In this document: piece after piece, positions 52,356-61,816 of the stretch | Layout: every line of letters begins with the position of its first letter | How positions within the stretch are numbered: the first letter of the stretch is position 1 | Assembly: GCA_017394835.1 (NCBI GenBank) | Contig: JAFPXD010000046.1 | Coordinates: 1 to 64,000 of the forward strand | From: Clostridia bacterium | Lineage (GTDB): Bacteria; Bacillota; Clostridia; Christensenellales; CAG-138 | Direction of reading: 5' to 3' | DNA length: 64,000 nucleotides | Translations under genes and position numbers: made by a program | Notes under the pieces: model-generated | Seen by the model: the letters and a program-made list of their open reading frames with translations, nothing else | What the model was told of the DNA's origin: nothing | The model's database searches: none

Positions 52356-52432
52356 TGGCGCGCCTGCAGGGACTCGAACCCCGGGCCCACGGTTTAGAAG
52401 ACCGTTGCTCTATCCACCTGAGCTACAGGCGC
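52356..52432 (-). tRNA. tRNA-Arg(TCT)
   Basis: Minus strand: acceptor GCGCCTG / CAGGCGC, D-arm AGCTCAGGTGGATAGAGC, anticodon loop CTTCTAA (TCT), T-arm GGGGTTCGAGTCCC, CCA encoded. It is the promoter-proximal gene of the six-tRNA cluster. Confidence 0.95.
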
Positions 52433-52511
52433 ACGCCGCCTTACCCTGCCGACAGGTAAATATTTTAACATTGTTATGCGCGGTTGTCAACTGCTTTTTT
52501 GAAATTGGATG

Positions 52512-53036
52512 TTATATTATTTTGTTTTTTCCAAGGAAGCCGGGCGCCATATCCGCCTTCACCACGCGGTAGGCGGGCGAGTAGGCGCGGCGGTATTCCT
52601 CGCTGTGATGGACGGAGGGGCAGCCCATTTCAACGTAGCGCGCTATGAACCCCGCAAGCTCCGGCATGAGCATGGCAAGGAGGGGCTCTTCCGCAAGACG
52701 GGCGAGCTTGGCGGCAAACTCCCCCTTATCGCCCGCGGGCGCGGCGCTCTTTACGAACCATTCCGCGGCGGTCTCGGGAGTTATTCCGTTTGCATCCAGC
52801 GTTTTCAGATCGAGCCTCGCATAGCCGCCGCCTATGTATTCGAGCGGCAGACCCTCCTCCTGCGCGGTTTCGGAATACTCCTTGCGAAGAAACCGAAGCG
52901 CCGCCCCCGGGTCGGATACAGCGTGCGCGGGGCCGAACTCGCTCTGGTACAGGAGCTTCACTATATCCTGCGGCTGTGAAAGCGGGTATTTATCGAGCGC
53001 GCCGCAGACGAAGGGCGTCATCTGATCGTATTCCAT
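52512..53036 (-). CDS. Conserved hypothetical protein with an HSEEYRRAYSPAYRVV motif
   Basis: I do not recognise a named family for this 174-residue soluble protein. It is mostly helical, with 'QPQDIVKLLYQSEFGPAHAVSD' near the N-terminus, 'EYIGGGYARLDLKTLDANGITPETAAEWF' in the middle and 'PSVHHSEEYRRAYSPAYRVVKADMAP' at the end. The dense His/Glu/Tyr/Arg cluster looks like an active or ligand site. It ends 80 bp before the tRNA-Arg gene and diverges from the dehydratase gene. Similar unnamed proteins are known to me from gut Clostridia. Confidence 0.6.
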   Translation of the reverse strand: MEYDQMTPFVCGALDKYPLSQPQDIVKLLYQSEFGPAHAVSDPGAALRFLRKEYSETAQEEGLPLEYIGGGYARLDLKTLDANGITPETAAEWFVKSAAPAGDKGEFAAKLARLAEEPLLAMLMPELAGFIARYVEMGCPSVHHSEEYRRAYSPAYRVVKADMAPGFLGKNKII

Positions 53037-53144
53037 GGGGCCTCCTTTTTTATTTTATTATACGCCAAGCCCGCGCTTCTGTCATCCCCTTGATTTGGGC
53101 GTCGGAATAAAATATAATAAGAAAAAACGAAAAGGATCTGTTAT

Positions 53145-54737
53145 ATGGACGCACTTTCGGAACTTTGCGCGGCACGCGCGCAGCTAAGGCTCTTCCCGGA
53201 CAGGCCGCCCGCACATTCGGCGCTTGATGGGCTCGCCTTTTCAATGGATGATATAATTGATGCGGAAAACAGGCTCCTGCGCTTCGCGCCCCTCATCGCA
53301 AGGCTTTTCCCGGAAACCGAGGAGGCGGGGGGAGTGATCGAATCCCCGCTCACCGAGATCCCCGAAATGCGGTGCGGGCTCGGCGTGAAGGGCAGGCTTT
53401 TCGTCAAGCGCGATTCGGAGCTGCCCATCGCAGGCTCCGTCAAGGCGCGCGGCGGCATTTACGAGGTGCTGAAGCATACCGAGGAGCTGCTTGGGGAAGC
53501 CGTCTTTTCCATGAGCGCGGATGAGATCCGCGAAGGGCTCGCGGGCTATACCGTACAGGTCGGCTCGACGGGCAATCTCGGCCTTTCGATAGGGATCATC
53601 AGCGCGGCGCTCGGGTATCGCGCCGTGGTGCATATGTCTTCCGACGCGAAGGCTTGGAAAAAGGCGCTGCTAAGGAGCAAGGGCGTGACGGTAATAGAGT
53701 ACGAGGGGGATTATTCCTCCGCCGTGGCGCGAGGGCGGGCGCTTTCGCTTGCGGATCCCAAGAGCTATTTCGTGGATGACGAGGATTCCGTCGATCTTTT
53801 CATGGGCTATGCCGCAGCGGCGCTGAGGCTCAAAAAGCAGCTCGGCGAAGCGGGGATAAAGGCGGATGCGGCGCATCCCCTGCACCTGTACCTGCCCTGC
53901 GGGGTGGGCGGCGCGCCGGGAGGGATCTGCTTCGGCGCAAAAATGATATTCGGGGACGCCGTCCGCTGCTTCTTCGTTGAGCCGACCGAAGCGCCCTGCA
54001 TGCTTGCGGCGTTCATAAAGGGCGCTCCCGTTCCCGTGACGGAGCTCGGCCTCACGGGGAAGACCGAGGCGGACGGGCTTGCCGTGGGCACGGCCTCGGC
54101 GCTCGTTTACAACACGGTCCGGGAGCTCGTTTCGGGCTGCATGACCGTGGAGGACGAAAGGCTCGGGGTTTATCAAAACCTGCTGTATGACAGCGAAAAA
54201 ATATTCATAGAGCCATCGAGCGCGGCGGCGTTTGCGTTTGCGGAGCACATGGAGGCGCTGGGCGACGATCCGAACGTGACCCATATCGCATGGGCGACGG
54301 GCGGCAGGCTCGTTCCCGAGGAGGAGCGCAGGAAACAGCTTTATACCCGCGTCGCGGCGGCGCTCATCCGCCGGGAGGGCAGGTTCATGATCTGCCGCAG
54401 GCCGGAGCATAAGGCGAGGGGCGGCCTGTGGGAATTCGTCGGAGGCAAGCTCGAGGAGGGCGAAACCGGCGAACAGGCGCTCATCCGCGAATGCCGCGAG
54501 GAGCTCGGCATAGATATTGAGGTCGAGGGCAAGGAGATGGAGCTCCTCCACAGGTATCCCGATCTCACCGTTAAGCTCACGCTTTACAATGCGCGCATAG
54601 TGAAGGGCGAGCCCAAGCTGCTGGAGCATACGGCGCTTGAATACATACTCCCTTCCGAAGCGGATCGCTATGAATTCTGCCCTGCGGATAAGGAGATACT
54701 GGAGCATATCAAGGCGGAGGGGATACGTGATGACTGA
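53145..54737 (+). CDS. D-serine dehydratase fused to a Nudix hydrolase
   Basis: Residues 1-405 are a DsdA-type PLP enzyme: Schiff-base Lys100 in 'IAGSVKARGGIYEVL', 'VGSTGNLGLSIGI', and the glycine-rich phosphate loop 'PCGVGGAPGGICFGAK'. It turns D-serine into pyruvate and ammonia. Residues about 408-530 form a MutT-like Nudix domain ('AALIRREGRFMICRRP', Nudix box 434-456 'GKLEEGETGEQALIRECREE'), as in 8-oxo-dGTP or similar sanitising enzymes. The frame runs through without a stop or ribosome site between them, so it is a real fusion. The AlkD-like gene overlaps its end by 8 bp. Confidence 0.85.
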   Translation: MDALSELCAARAQLRLFPDRPPAHSALDGLAFSMDDIIDAENRLLRFAPLIARLFPETEEAGGVIESPLTEIPEMRCGLGVKGRLFVKRDSELPIAGSVKARGGIYEVLKHTEELLGEAVFSMSADEIREGLAGYTVQVGSTGNLGLSIGIISAALGYRAVVHMSSDAKAWKKALLRSKGVTVIEYEGDYSSAVARGRALSLADPKSYFVDDEDSVDLFMGYAAAALRLKKQLGEAGIKADAAHPLHLYLPCGVGGAPGGICFGAKMIFGDAVRCFFVEPTEAPCMLAAFIKGAPVPVTELGLTGKTEADGLAVGTASALVYNTVRELVSGCMTVEDERLGVYQNLLYDSEKIFIEPSSAAAFAFAEHMEALGDDPNVTHIAWATGGRLVPEEERRKQLYTRVAAALIRREGRFMICRRPEHKARGGLWEFVGGKLEEGETGEQALIRECREELGIDIEVEGKEMELLHRYPDLTVKLTLYNARIVKGEPKLLEHTALEYILPSEADRYEFCPADKEILEHIKAEGIRDD

Positions 54738-55437
54738 AAACGATATTATAAACAGGCTGTTTTCCCTGCGGGATGAGGGCTATGGGGCTTTTCAGGCGGC
54801 GCTCGTCCCAACCGTCCCCGCGGAGCGCATAATAGGCGTGCGCCTGCCCCTGCTCCGCAAGCTTGCGAAGGAGCTTTCGGCGACTCCCGCGGCGGCGCTG
54901 TTCCTCGAGCATCTGCCCCATCGGTATTACGATGAGGATATGCTTCACGCGCTCATGCTGAACGGGGAAAAGGATATGGAGCTGCTTAAAAACAGGCTCG
55001 GCGCGTTCCTCCCCTTCGTCGATAACTGGGCTGTCTGCGATACGCTCCTGCCCAAATCGTTCGCAAAGCGTAAGGAAGAGGCGCTTGAGCTTGCGCGGGA
55101 GTGCCTCGGATCCCCCCGCGAATACACGGTCAGGTTCGGCCTGCGCATACTGATGTCGCATTTTCTGACGCCCGAAACCGCGGAGGAGGCGCTTTCGCTC
55201 GCGGTCCACGTCCGCAGGGAGGAATATTATATCCGCATGATGCAGGCGTGGCTTTATGCGACGGCGTTTGCCAAATGCCCGGAGCAGGCGTTCCGCGTGC
55301 TCGAAGGGGCGGATACAGATAAGGAGGTCGCCTCCATGACGTACCGCAAGTGCAGGGAAAGCCGCCGCGTGCCGCCCGATGTGTGCGCGCGGGTCAAAAA
55401 GGCGCTGGGGCTTGATTTGTTTACAAAAACAGTGTAG
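54730..55437 (+). CDS. AlkD-like DNA alkylation repair protein
   Basis: ATG 54730 overlaps the upstream stop by 8 bp. The 235-residue all-helical protein has HEAT-like repeats of the AlkD family: 'IIGVRLPLLRKLAKEL', 'YYDEDMLHALML', 'FVDNWAVCDTLLPKSF', 'YTVRFGLRILMSHFL' and 'EEYYIRMMQAWLYATAFAKCPEQ'. The Trp/Asp and Arg residues of the base-excision pocket (DNWAVCD, VRFG) are present. Coupling with a Nudix enzyme suggests a shared repair role. Many Clostridia relatives are annotated only as DNA alkylation repair proteins. Confidence 0.85.
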   Translation: MTENDIINRLFSLRDEGYGAFQAALVPTVPAERIIGVRLPLLRKLAKELSATPAAALFLEHLPHRYYDEDMLHALMLNGEKDMELLKNRLGAFLPFVDNWAVCDTLLPKSFAKRKEEALELARECLGSPREYTVRFGLRILMSHFLTPETAEEALSLAVHVRREEYYIRMMQAWLYATAFAKCPEQAFRVLEGADTDKEVASMTYRKCRESRRVPPDVCARVKKALGLDLFTKTV

Positions 55438-55467
55438 AATAATTAAAAACCGGAAGGAGGATAGGAT

Positions 55468-56058
55468 ATGAGCGCAGTAAAGGCGATCTGCCCCTGCTGC
55501 GGCGCGGAGCTGAGCTTCGGCATGGACGAGGCTGAGGTCGTCTGCGGCGCCTGCAAAACGAAGCTCATCACATCCGCACTTCAGGCTTCCGAGAGGGATG
55601 AGCGCCCTTCGGAAAAGCCCGAGCCCGAGCATGAGGAGCATGAGCTCACTCCCGAGGAGCGCGAGCATCAGTTAAAGCGCAAGGCCGTATTCAAGGAGGA
55701 GCTGAAGGCAGCCGTCCAAAGGATAGACGAGCTGCACGAGCGCCGTCCCGTGCTCGAAAAGCAGCGCAGATCCATGCGCGGGCTGACCGTCGCGGGGGTC
55801 GCGGCGGCGGTGGTCGCGGGGCTCCTGCTGGTCACGGAAAAGCCTCAGACGGAGGACGTTACTTTCGTTTTCGTGCTCGCCGTCGCAATACTGGTCGTGG
55901 CTGTGGCGATGCTGGTGCTTTCCGCCATACGCCGCGGGGAGATAATCAAACAGCAGGATAAGCTCGAAGCCGAGATGAAGGAAAAGAAGGAGAAGCGCGA
56001 TATTCTCATAGGCAGGCTCAACAAGATAGAAAGCTGCTTGCATGAGCATCGGCATTGA
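55468..56058 (+). CDS. Zinc-ribbon, coiled-coil, two-helix membrane protein
   Basis: The 196-residue protein begins with a zinc ribbon ('ICPCCGAELSFGMDEAEVVCGACKTKL', four Cys), then an acidic, His/Glu-rich coiled coil (about 45-100), two membrane helices (about 108-125 and 130-152) and a basic C-terminal coiled coil. No family is recognised. AAGGAGGA precedes the ATG and it follows the AlkD-like gene by 30 bp, so it may be the last gene of that operon. Confidence 0.7.
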   Translation: MSAVKAICPCCGAELSFGMDEAEVVCGACKTKLITSALQASERDERPSEKPEPEHEEHELTPEEREHQLKRKAVFKEELKAAVQRIDELHERRPVLEKQRRSMRGLTVAGVAAAVVAGLLLVTEKPQTEDVTFVFVLAVAILVVAVAMLVLSAIRRGEIIKQQDKLEAEMKEKKEKRDILIGRLNKIESCLHEHRH

Positions 56059-56186
56059 TAATATATTTTGAAAAAGAGGGAACCGACCCGCGGGCCGGTG
56101 CGTTATATTAGTGAAAGGACCAAGAAGTTCCCCCACTTCACCTTTCAAAAAAGCAATCGATCCCTCCAAAAATTGCGAAAGGCAAG

Positions 56187-56214
56187 AGCCGGGCACAAGC
56201 TGCCCGGCTTTTGT
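56187..56214 (+). terminator. Terminator before the small lipoprotein gene
   Basis: AGCCGGGCA / TGCCCGGCT, a 9-bp stem with loop CAAGC, then TTTGTT. Confidence 0.85.
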
Positions 56215-56301
56215 TATCCGAAAAAACGAATAACAAGCGGGGCGGAAGGCGAATAATAACTCCGAAGAAATGCGCGAAAGCGCTTAAGATCGGAGGATTT
56301 T

Positions 56302-56802
56302 ATGAAAAAGTATTTGAAAACGGTGCTGCCGCTGGCTTTAGCGGCCGCGCTGATCCTTTCAATGGGAGGCTGCACTAAACGCAGCGACAGCAAGCCCCGC
56401 GGCACCGAAGGGCCGGCCATGAGCCCCTCGGCCCGCGCCACCGAAGAGGCCGCGGCAACGGCTTCGGCACAAGCTTCGGCCGAGCCTTCCGCACAAGCTT
56501 CCGCAGAGCCTTCGGCAGAGGCTTCCCCGCTCCCCTCCGCGGATCCTTCCGGCTCCCCGGAAGCGCTCTTCCCGACGGGGGATATTGAGGGCTTTATGGA
56601 AGGAGAGGTCGTAGATCCCGAAGCCGTGCCGGATCTTGTGCGGCTTCTGGAGGCGCGCTTCCCCGGCATGAAGCTCCAGTCCGTCACCTATAAGCTCTTT
56701 GAGGAAAGACAGGCGTATTACGTTGTGCTTCAGGGGGAGGGGGAGGCTTCGCATCCCGTTTACGTGTTCGCGGACGGGACCGTGCGAGACGAAGGAATGT
56801 AA
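56302..56802 (+). CDS. Small lipoprotein with Ala/Ser-rich linker
   Basis: The 166-residue protein has a lipobox (LSMGGCTK, Cys24), a low-complexity linker of ASAEPSAQ repeats (about 45-88) and a C-terminal alpha/beta domain of about 75 residues ('DPEAVPDLVRLLEARFPGMKLQSVTYKLFEERQAYYVVLQGEGEASHPVYVFADGTVRDEGM') that resembles a PepSY-like unit. GGAGGA precedes the ATG. Function unknown. Confidence 0.75.
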   Translation: MKKYLKTVLPLALAAALILSMGGCTKRSDSKPRGTEGPAMSPSARATEEAAATASAQASAEPSAQASAEPSAEASPLPSADPSGSPEALFPTGDIEGFMEGEVVDPEAVPDLVRLLEARFPGMKLQSVTYKLFEERQAYYVVLQGEGEASHPVYVFADGTVRDEGM

Positions 56803-56809
56803 AGTAAAA

Positions 56810-56845
56810 GCAGAGCTGTGGTTTTATGCCACGGCTCTGCTTTTT
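56810..56845. terminator. Terminator between the lipoprotein gene and mutS2
   Basis: GCAGAGCTGTGG / CCACGGCTCTGC form a 12-bp stem with one wobble and TTTTT on the plus strand; AAAG-rich DNA on the other side lets it also serve mutS2. Confidence 0.88.
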
Positions 56846-56853
56846 AATTCCCT

Positions 56854-59238
56854 TTACTTCAGCGTCACTACCGTAACGCCGAAATCGCCTTCGCCGTAAT
56901 TGCCGTTGCGGAAGGCCTTTACGCGCGGATGCCCTTTAAGGTGCGCCTGTATGCCGGCGCGGAGCGCGCCCGTGCCCTTGCCGTGTATCACGGAGACCTC
57001 CGAAAGCCCCTGGCGCTTGCAGTCGTCAAGGTACCTGTCAACTACGGGGATGGCGTCATCCACCATCATGCCCCTTATATCGAGCTCCAGGCCCACCGTG
57101 TTGTTCGCGGCGTATTCCACCTTTCCGCCGGCGCGGTCGGTCTTCTGCTCCGCGACCTCGCGCAGGTCGTCAAGCTTCACGCTGAGCTTTATGATGCCCA
57201 CCTGAACGGGGACTTCGCCGTTTTTGGGCTTGCCTATGACCGTGCCCTGCTTTTCGAGGGAGGTGATGAACACCGTCTGCCCGGGCGAGACGAATTTGGG
57301 CGCCTGACCCTCCTGCAGCTTCTTTTCCTGCGGGGTCTCGTAAAGCTCCTCGTCCTTTTTGCGGACGGCGTCGCGCGCCTGCTGTATCACGCGGTCGGCG
57401 GCGCGGCGGTCAATATCCTTCAATGCGCGGATGCGGATTATCTCCGCCTCCATCTCGCGCTTCGCTTCGGCTACGACCCTTCGCGCCTCCTCCTTGGCCT
57501 TCATGCGAAGCTCCGCTTTCTCGGCCTCGAAACGCTTGCGCTCGGAGCGCATATCGGCGCGCAGAGCCTCAAGCTCGCGGCGGGCGGATTCCGCCTCCTC
57601 GCGCTCACGCTCGGCCTTCTGCTTTTCGGATTCGGCGGAGGAAAGCACGGTCTCGAAATCCACGTCCTGCTTGGTCAGGTATTCGCGGGCGCGCTCGATT
57701 ATGTAATCGCTCATGCCAAGGCGGCTCGAGATCTCAAACGCGTTCGATTTGCCGGGGATGCCTATGAAAAGCCGGTAGGTAGGGCAGAGGCGGTCCACGT
57801 CGAATTCCATGGAAGCGTTCTGCATGCCCTCATGGGTCAGCGCAAAGGCCTTTATTTCGGAATAATGGGTGGTCGCGGCGGTGCGGCACCCGCGGGAATG
57901 CAGCTCCTCCAGTATGCTCTGGGCAAGCGCCGCGCCTTCCACGGGGTCGGTGCCGGCGCCCAGCTCATCGAGCAGGACGAGCGATTCGTCATCGGCGTTT
58001 TCCAATATGCCGACTATGTTTTTCATGTGCGACGAGAATGTGGAAAGGCTCTGCTCGATGCTCTGCTCATCGCCTATATCGGCAAACACCTCGCGGAAAA
58101 CGGCAAGCTCCGTTCCCACGTTCGCGGGCACGAAAAGCCCCGCTTGCGCCATGAGCGTGAAGAGGCCCAGCGTTTTAAGCGTGACGGTCTTGCCGCCCGT
58201 GTTGGGGCCCGTGACTATGAGGGTAGTGAAATCGTCACCGAGCCAAAGATCCACGGGCACGACCCTTTCGCGAGGGATGAGCGGATGGCGGCCCTTCTTT
58301 ATGCTGACCCGCCCCTCGGAATTGAGCTTGGGGCAGACGGCCTTCATCTCCCTTGCGAGCTTAGCCTTTGCAAAGCAGAGGTCTATCTCGCCCAGGGTCA
58401 TAAGATCCTGATAGATGTCGTTCGCGGAGGGCTTTATCATCTCCGTGAGCTCGGTCAGTATCCTCTCGACCTCCGCGGCCTCCTCCATGACGAGCTTCTT
58501 GTATTCGTTGCCGAGCTCCACCACGGCGGAAGGCTCGATGAAGAGCGTTGCGCCCGTGCCGGACTGATCGTGAATAAGGCCGGGTATGTTCTGGCGGTAT
58601 TCCTGCTTGACGGGCAGTACGAAACGCCCGTTCCTTATCGTGATGAGCGCATCCTGCAGGTATTTCGAGTAGGTGGATGAGTGGATCATATCGTTCAGCT
58701 TCTGACGCACCTTCTCGTTGGCGATCTTCATCTGGCGGCGTATGCGCGAGAGCGCGGGGGAGGCGCAGTCGGCCACCTCGTCTTCGCTCAGTATGCAGCG
58801 GGAGATCTCCTCCTCTATGGCGCGGTGCACCATCAGCCCGGAAGCGAGCGCCTTGAGCCGAGGCAGCTCCGTATCGACGGGGGAAACCGGGTCTGCGGGG
58901 CGGCGCGGACCGGAGGCGGTCAGGTGCTCCTGAGTTATGCGGATGGCCTTCAAGCATTTTTCAACGCCCAAAAGCTCCTCGCAGGAAAGGTGGAGCACTG
59001 CGTTTACGCGCTTTAATCCCGAGCGGATGTCGGGAAAATCATCGACGGGCGAAGTCCCCGTGCGCAGGAAATGGGATTCCGCCTCGGAAGTCAGGGCAAG
59101 CTCGTTCGTCACGTCGTCAAGCTCGTCGAAGGGGCGGAGCGAATCCGCAAGCTCACGGCTCACACAGCAGGCGCATTTCAAGCGGAGCTGGGCGGTTATC
59201 TTATCGAATTCAAGTGTTTTCAATGCTTTGTTGTTCAT
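56854..59238 (-). CDS. mutS2: Endonuclease MutS2
   Basis: The 794-residue protein has the full MutS2 layout: core and lever (1-300), ATPase with Walker A 'TGPNTGGKT' (Lys350), 'STFSSHMKNI' and Walker B 'SLVLLDELGAGTDP', a long coiled coil (about 510-620), a KOW-like segment ('FVSPGQTVFITSLEKQGTVIG') and a C-terminal Smr domain with 'LDIRGMM' and 'VIHGKGTGALR'. MutS2 acts on stalled or collided ribosomes and on recombination intermediates. It follows U32 peptidase and zapA, the usual Clostridia order. Confidence 0.96.
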   Translation of the reverse strand: MNNKALKTLEFDKITAQLRLKCACCVSRELADSLRPFDELDDVTNELALTSEAESHFLRTGTSPVDDFPDIRSGLKRVNAVLHLSCEELLGVEKCLKAIRITQEHLTASGPRRPADPVSPVDTELPRLKALASGLMVHRAIEEEISRCILSEDEVADCASPALSRIRRQMKIANEKVRQKLNDMIHSSTYSKYLQDALITIRNGRFVLPVKQEYRQNIPGLIHDQSGTGATLFIEPSAVVELGNEYKKLVMEEAAEVERILTELTEMIKPSANDIYQDLMTLGEIDLCFAKAKLAREMKAVCPKLNSEGRVSIKKGRHPLIPRERVVPVDLWLGDDFTTLIVTGPNTGGKTVTLKTLGLFTLMAQAGLFVPANVGTELAVFREVFADIGDEQSIEQSLSTFSSHMKNIVGILENADDESLVLLDELGAGTDPVEGAALAQSILEELHSRGCRTAATTHYSEIKAFALTHEGMQNASMEFDVDRLCPTYRLFIGIPGKSNAFEISSRLGMSDYIIERAREYLTKQDVDFETVLSSAESEKQKAEREREEAESARRELEALRADMRSERKRFEAEKAELRMKAKEEARRVVAEAKREMEAEIIRIRALKDIDRRAADRVIQQARDAVRKKDEELYETPQEKKLQEGQAPKFVSPGQTVFITSLEKQGTVIGKPKNGEVPVQVGIIKLSVKLDDLREVAEQKTDRAGGKVEYAANNTVGLELDIRGMMVDDAIPVVDRYLDDCKRQGLSEVSVIHGKGTGALRAGIQAHLKGHPRVKAFRNGNYGEGDFGVTVVTLK

Positions 59239-59258
59239 ATTCGATCCTTTCGGGGCGG

Positions 59259-61274
59259 TCAGTCAACGCTTCTCGCCCAATGCCCGCGCGTAACGGGCGT
59301 GTTCGGATAGGAGTCCTTCGTCACGGCTTCGGCAAACACCTTTATGCCCGAGGCCGCGAACGCCTCCCTTATATCGGTTACTGCGGAATTGAGCATCCTG
59401 ACCAGGCAGTACCCCTCCGCAAATCGTACGTTTTCAAGCGGGAACGCGCGGCCTTCGCCGTCGGTCAGCTCCCCGCATTTCCCTCGGCAGGAGCGGCACC
59501 CGCGGTATTCCTTCACGGGGCAGTGCATGAGCTGCATCAGCGGCGCCCGCCCGTAGGTGCTCACTATCATTACCGGGCCGAAGCCTTCCGCAAGCGCGGC
59601 AAGCTGCGGCTGAGTCAGCTCGAGCGAAGGCATGAAATGCGTGAACCCCATATCGAGCGCCTTTCGCGCCGCGGCGCCGTTCGTGATGTTCATGCCGACG
59701 CCCGCGATGCGGATCGGCAGCCCGCGCCCCATATCCCAATGGGAGATATTATTTACCTCGATCCCGCGGAATACTCCCGTCGCAAGGAGCTTTTCATAGG
59801 CTTCGCGCGCGCCTTGGGTCATGAGGACGTTCGGCAGTATGAGTATGAGATCTCCCTTCCCGCGGAGGCTTTCCGCGTCAAATTCGGAAGGCTTCCACGG
59901 GTCTATGCCTATGAGCTCCGCGTTTGAGGAAGCCGCATCCGCCGCGTTCCCGAACCGCTCATAGCGCACGGCGCGGGCGGCGGGGGAGGCGGAGCGAACG
60001 GGCGCATATTCCGCGGAGACGGAGATCTTTTCATCGGGCGTGCCGACGATCCTTTCGGAAAGGGCGAGCACGGCCTCCCTTCGCAGGGAATTTAGCGCTG
60101 AAACGGGCAGATACCCTTCCCCCGCGATCTCCGCTTCGGTGCAGAAAAACGGCGTGCCGCCGAGCTTTTTTATCTGTTCCGCAACGCGGGCCTTATCTAT
60201 GGGCTTCTGCGCGGCTTGGCAAACGGGGCCGAGCGCCGCGACCGTTATACCGCCTGAAGAAAACTCGAGCCTTGCGCTTTCGCCCGCGTTTACAAAGAGG
60301 CTTGCCCGCACCTTGACCGTCTGCCTGTCCTGCCGCACGCTTTCGTGCGCCTCGGCGATAAGCTCCTTTGACGGCTGCGCGCGGCCGACGTGCCCCGTCG
60401 TCACCGTATCGCCCTTTATATGCGCGGATGAAAACTCGCCCCTGTTGAATATCGCAAAAAGCTTCTCACGCGGGCGGGAGATCGGCTCGCCGTCCAGCGC
60501 GGCGCGGTATATGCGAGTGACGGTCGCCACATATTCGGGCTGCTTCATGCGGCCCTCTATTTTCAATGAGCAGATACCCGCTTCGGCAAGCTCGTCAAGG
60601 TGATCCAGCATGCAGATGTCGTTGGTCGAAAGCGCGAACTCATCGGAGCCCGCTCTGCGGCGCAGCACGCTCGCGTTCTTGCGGCAGGGCTGGGCGCAGG
60701 TGCCGCGGTTGCCGCTCCGCTCCCCCGCCATGGAGGAATAGAGGCAGCTCCCCGAAAACCCCATGCAGAGCGCGCCGTGGCAGAAGAACTCAAGCTCCAC
60801 GGAGCTGTTTTCGTGCATGCGGCGGATCTCGGCAAGCGGGACCTCCCGCGCGAGCACCGCCCTTGCTATGCCGTTTTCTTCACAATAGCGGAGCCCGCCC
60901 AATGAATGTATGCCCATCTGGGTCGAGGCGTGCACGGTGAGCCCGGGCAGCTCGCGGCGGATGAGCGAAGCAAGCCCAATATCCTGTACTATAACCGCGT
61001 CCGCGTGCAAAGCGTGAAGCTCCGCCGCAAAATCCAGCGCGGCGGCAAGCTCGCGGTCAAAGAGGAGGGTGTTGAGCGTGATATGCGTATCAACGCCCCG
61101 CAGATGGCAGTAATCTATCGCTTCACGCAGCGCGTCGCCCGTAAAATTCGCGGCGGAACGGCGCGCGTTGAAAGAGCCGCCGCCGAAATAGACCGCGTCG
61201 GCGCCGCTGCGCACGGCCGCAGCGAGGCATTCCATATTGCCCGCAGGGGCTAAAAGTTCGGGTTTCCGCTTCAT
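59259..61274 (-). CDS. Peptidase U32 family protein with DUF3656-type C-terminus
   Basis: The start at 61274 (MKRKPELLAPAGNMECL) is the conserved U32 N-terminus; the longer frame would run into zapA. The 671-residue protein has 'GADAVYFGGGSFNARRSAANF', 'ELEFFCHGALCMGFSGSCLYSSMAGERSGNRGTCAQPCRK' (Cys cluster) and 'LKIEGRMKQPEYVATVTRIYRAALDG'. U32 proteins of this kind hydroxylate tRNA at U34 (RlhA/TrhP-like) rather than acting as collagenases. Four C-terminal Cys ('CRSCRGKCGEL') probably bind iron-sulfur or zinc. It sits between zapA and mutS2. Confidence 0.9.
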   Translation of the reverse strand: MKRKPELLAPAGNMECLAAAVRSGADAVYFGGGSFNARRSAANFTGDALREAIDYCHLRGVDTHITLNTLLFDRELAAALDFAAELHALHADAVIVQDIGLASLIRRELPGLTVHASTQMGIHSLGGLRYCEENGIARAVLAREVPLAEIRRMHENSSVELEFFCHGALCMGFSGSCLYSSMAGERSGNRGTCAQPCRKNASVLRRRAGSDEFALSTNDICMLDHLDELAEAGICSLKIEGRMKQPEYVATVTRIYRAALDGEPISRPREKLFAIFNRGEFSSAHIKGDTVTTGHVGRAQPSKELIAEAHESVRQDRQTVKVRASLFVNAGESARLEFSSGGITVAALGPVCQAAQKPIDKARVAEQIKKLGGTPFFCTEAEIAGEGYLPVSALNSLRREAVLALSERIVGTPDEKISVSAEYAPVRSASPAARAVRYERFGNAADAASSNAELIGIDPWKPSEFDAESLRGKGDLILILPNVLMTQGAREAYEKLLATGVFRGIEVNNISHWDMGRGLPIRIAGVGMNITNGAAARKALDMGFTHFMPSLELTQPQLAALAEGFGPVMIVSTYGRAPLMQLMHCPVKEYRGCRSCRGKCGELTDGEGRAFPLENVRFAEGYCLVRMLNSAVTDIREAFAASGIKVFAEAVTKDSYPNTPVTRGHWARSVD

Positions 61275-61293
61275 CTTTCCGCTTTCATAAAAT

Positions 61294-61320
61294 AAGGGCA
61301 GCGTAAAAACGCCGCCCCTT
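61294..61320 (-). terminator. Hairpin between zapA and the U32 gene
   Basis: On the minus strand AAGGGGCGGCGT pairs with ACGCTGCCCTT around a T4 loop, then TTATTTTATG. It would attenuate read-through from zapA into the U32 gene. Confidence 0.65.
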
Positions 61321-61332
61321 GCATGAGTATGC

Positions 61333-61680
61333 TCAACGAACGCCTTCGGGCTGCCTGCCTTCGGGCTTCTTCGCCCTTTCAAAGGGGCGCTTCACGGGCG
61401 CTTTTACGGAAGCTTCGCGCGGCTCGCGCAGGGTGCGCAGCTCGGCAAACTTGACCTCCATATCGGCGTTCTGCTCATTGAGGCGGCAGGCTTCATCCGC
61501 AAGGTTGAGCATGGCGAGAAGGGTGCACCTCGCCGTGCTTTCAAGGGGGTACTGCTCGGAGATCTCACGCACGCGCCTGTTGACCTCCGCTTCGAGCTGC
61601 TTCATATAATCGATGTTCCTGTCCGCGGAGATGCGGAATTCCTGCCCCGCGAGATTAAGGACGACCTTGTTCTTTTCCAT
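61333..61680 (-). CDS. zapA: Cell division protein ZapA
   Basis: The 115-residue protein has the ZapA form: 'KNKVVLNLAGQEFRISADRNIDYMKQLEAEVNRRVREI' (beta-hairpin and first helix) and a long coiled coil ('LLAMLNLADEACRLNEQNADMEVKFAELR'). A basic tail (about 88-115) rich in Lys, Arg and Pro is longer than in most members. ZapA cross-links FtsZ filaments. The order zapA, U32, mutS2 supports the call. Confidence 0.9.
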   Translation of the reverse strand: MEKNKVVLNLAGQEFRISADRNIDYMKQLEAEVNRRVREISEQYPLESTARCTLLAMLNLADEACRLNEQNADMEVKFAELRTLREPREASVKAPVKRPFERAKKPEGRQPEGVR

Positions 61681-61816
61681 TGGACGATCGCTCCTTTCCC
61701 TAAAAAACTACATATACATCATATCACGAAACCCGCTCCAATGCAATACGAAAGGCGGCGTTTTTCGCGTGAAAAAATCGGCGCGGGTGTTCCCCGCGCC
61801 GGCGTGATCTTTATTG

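Noticed and set aside
56929..58680. 583-codon open frame on the plus strand inside mutS2
   Set aside because: It is antisense to a complete, well-conserved MutS2 and results from high GC at third positions.
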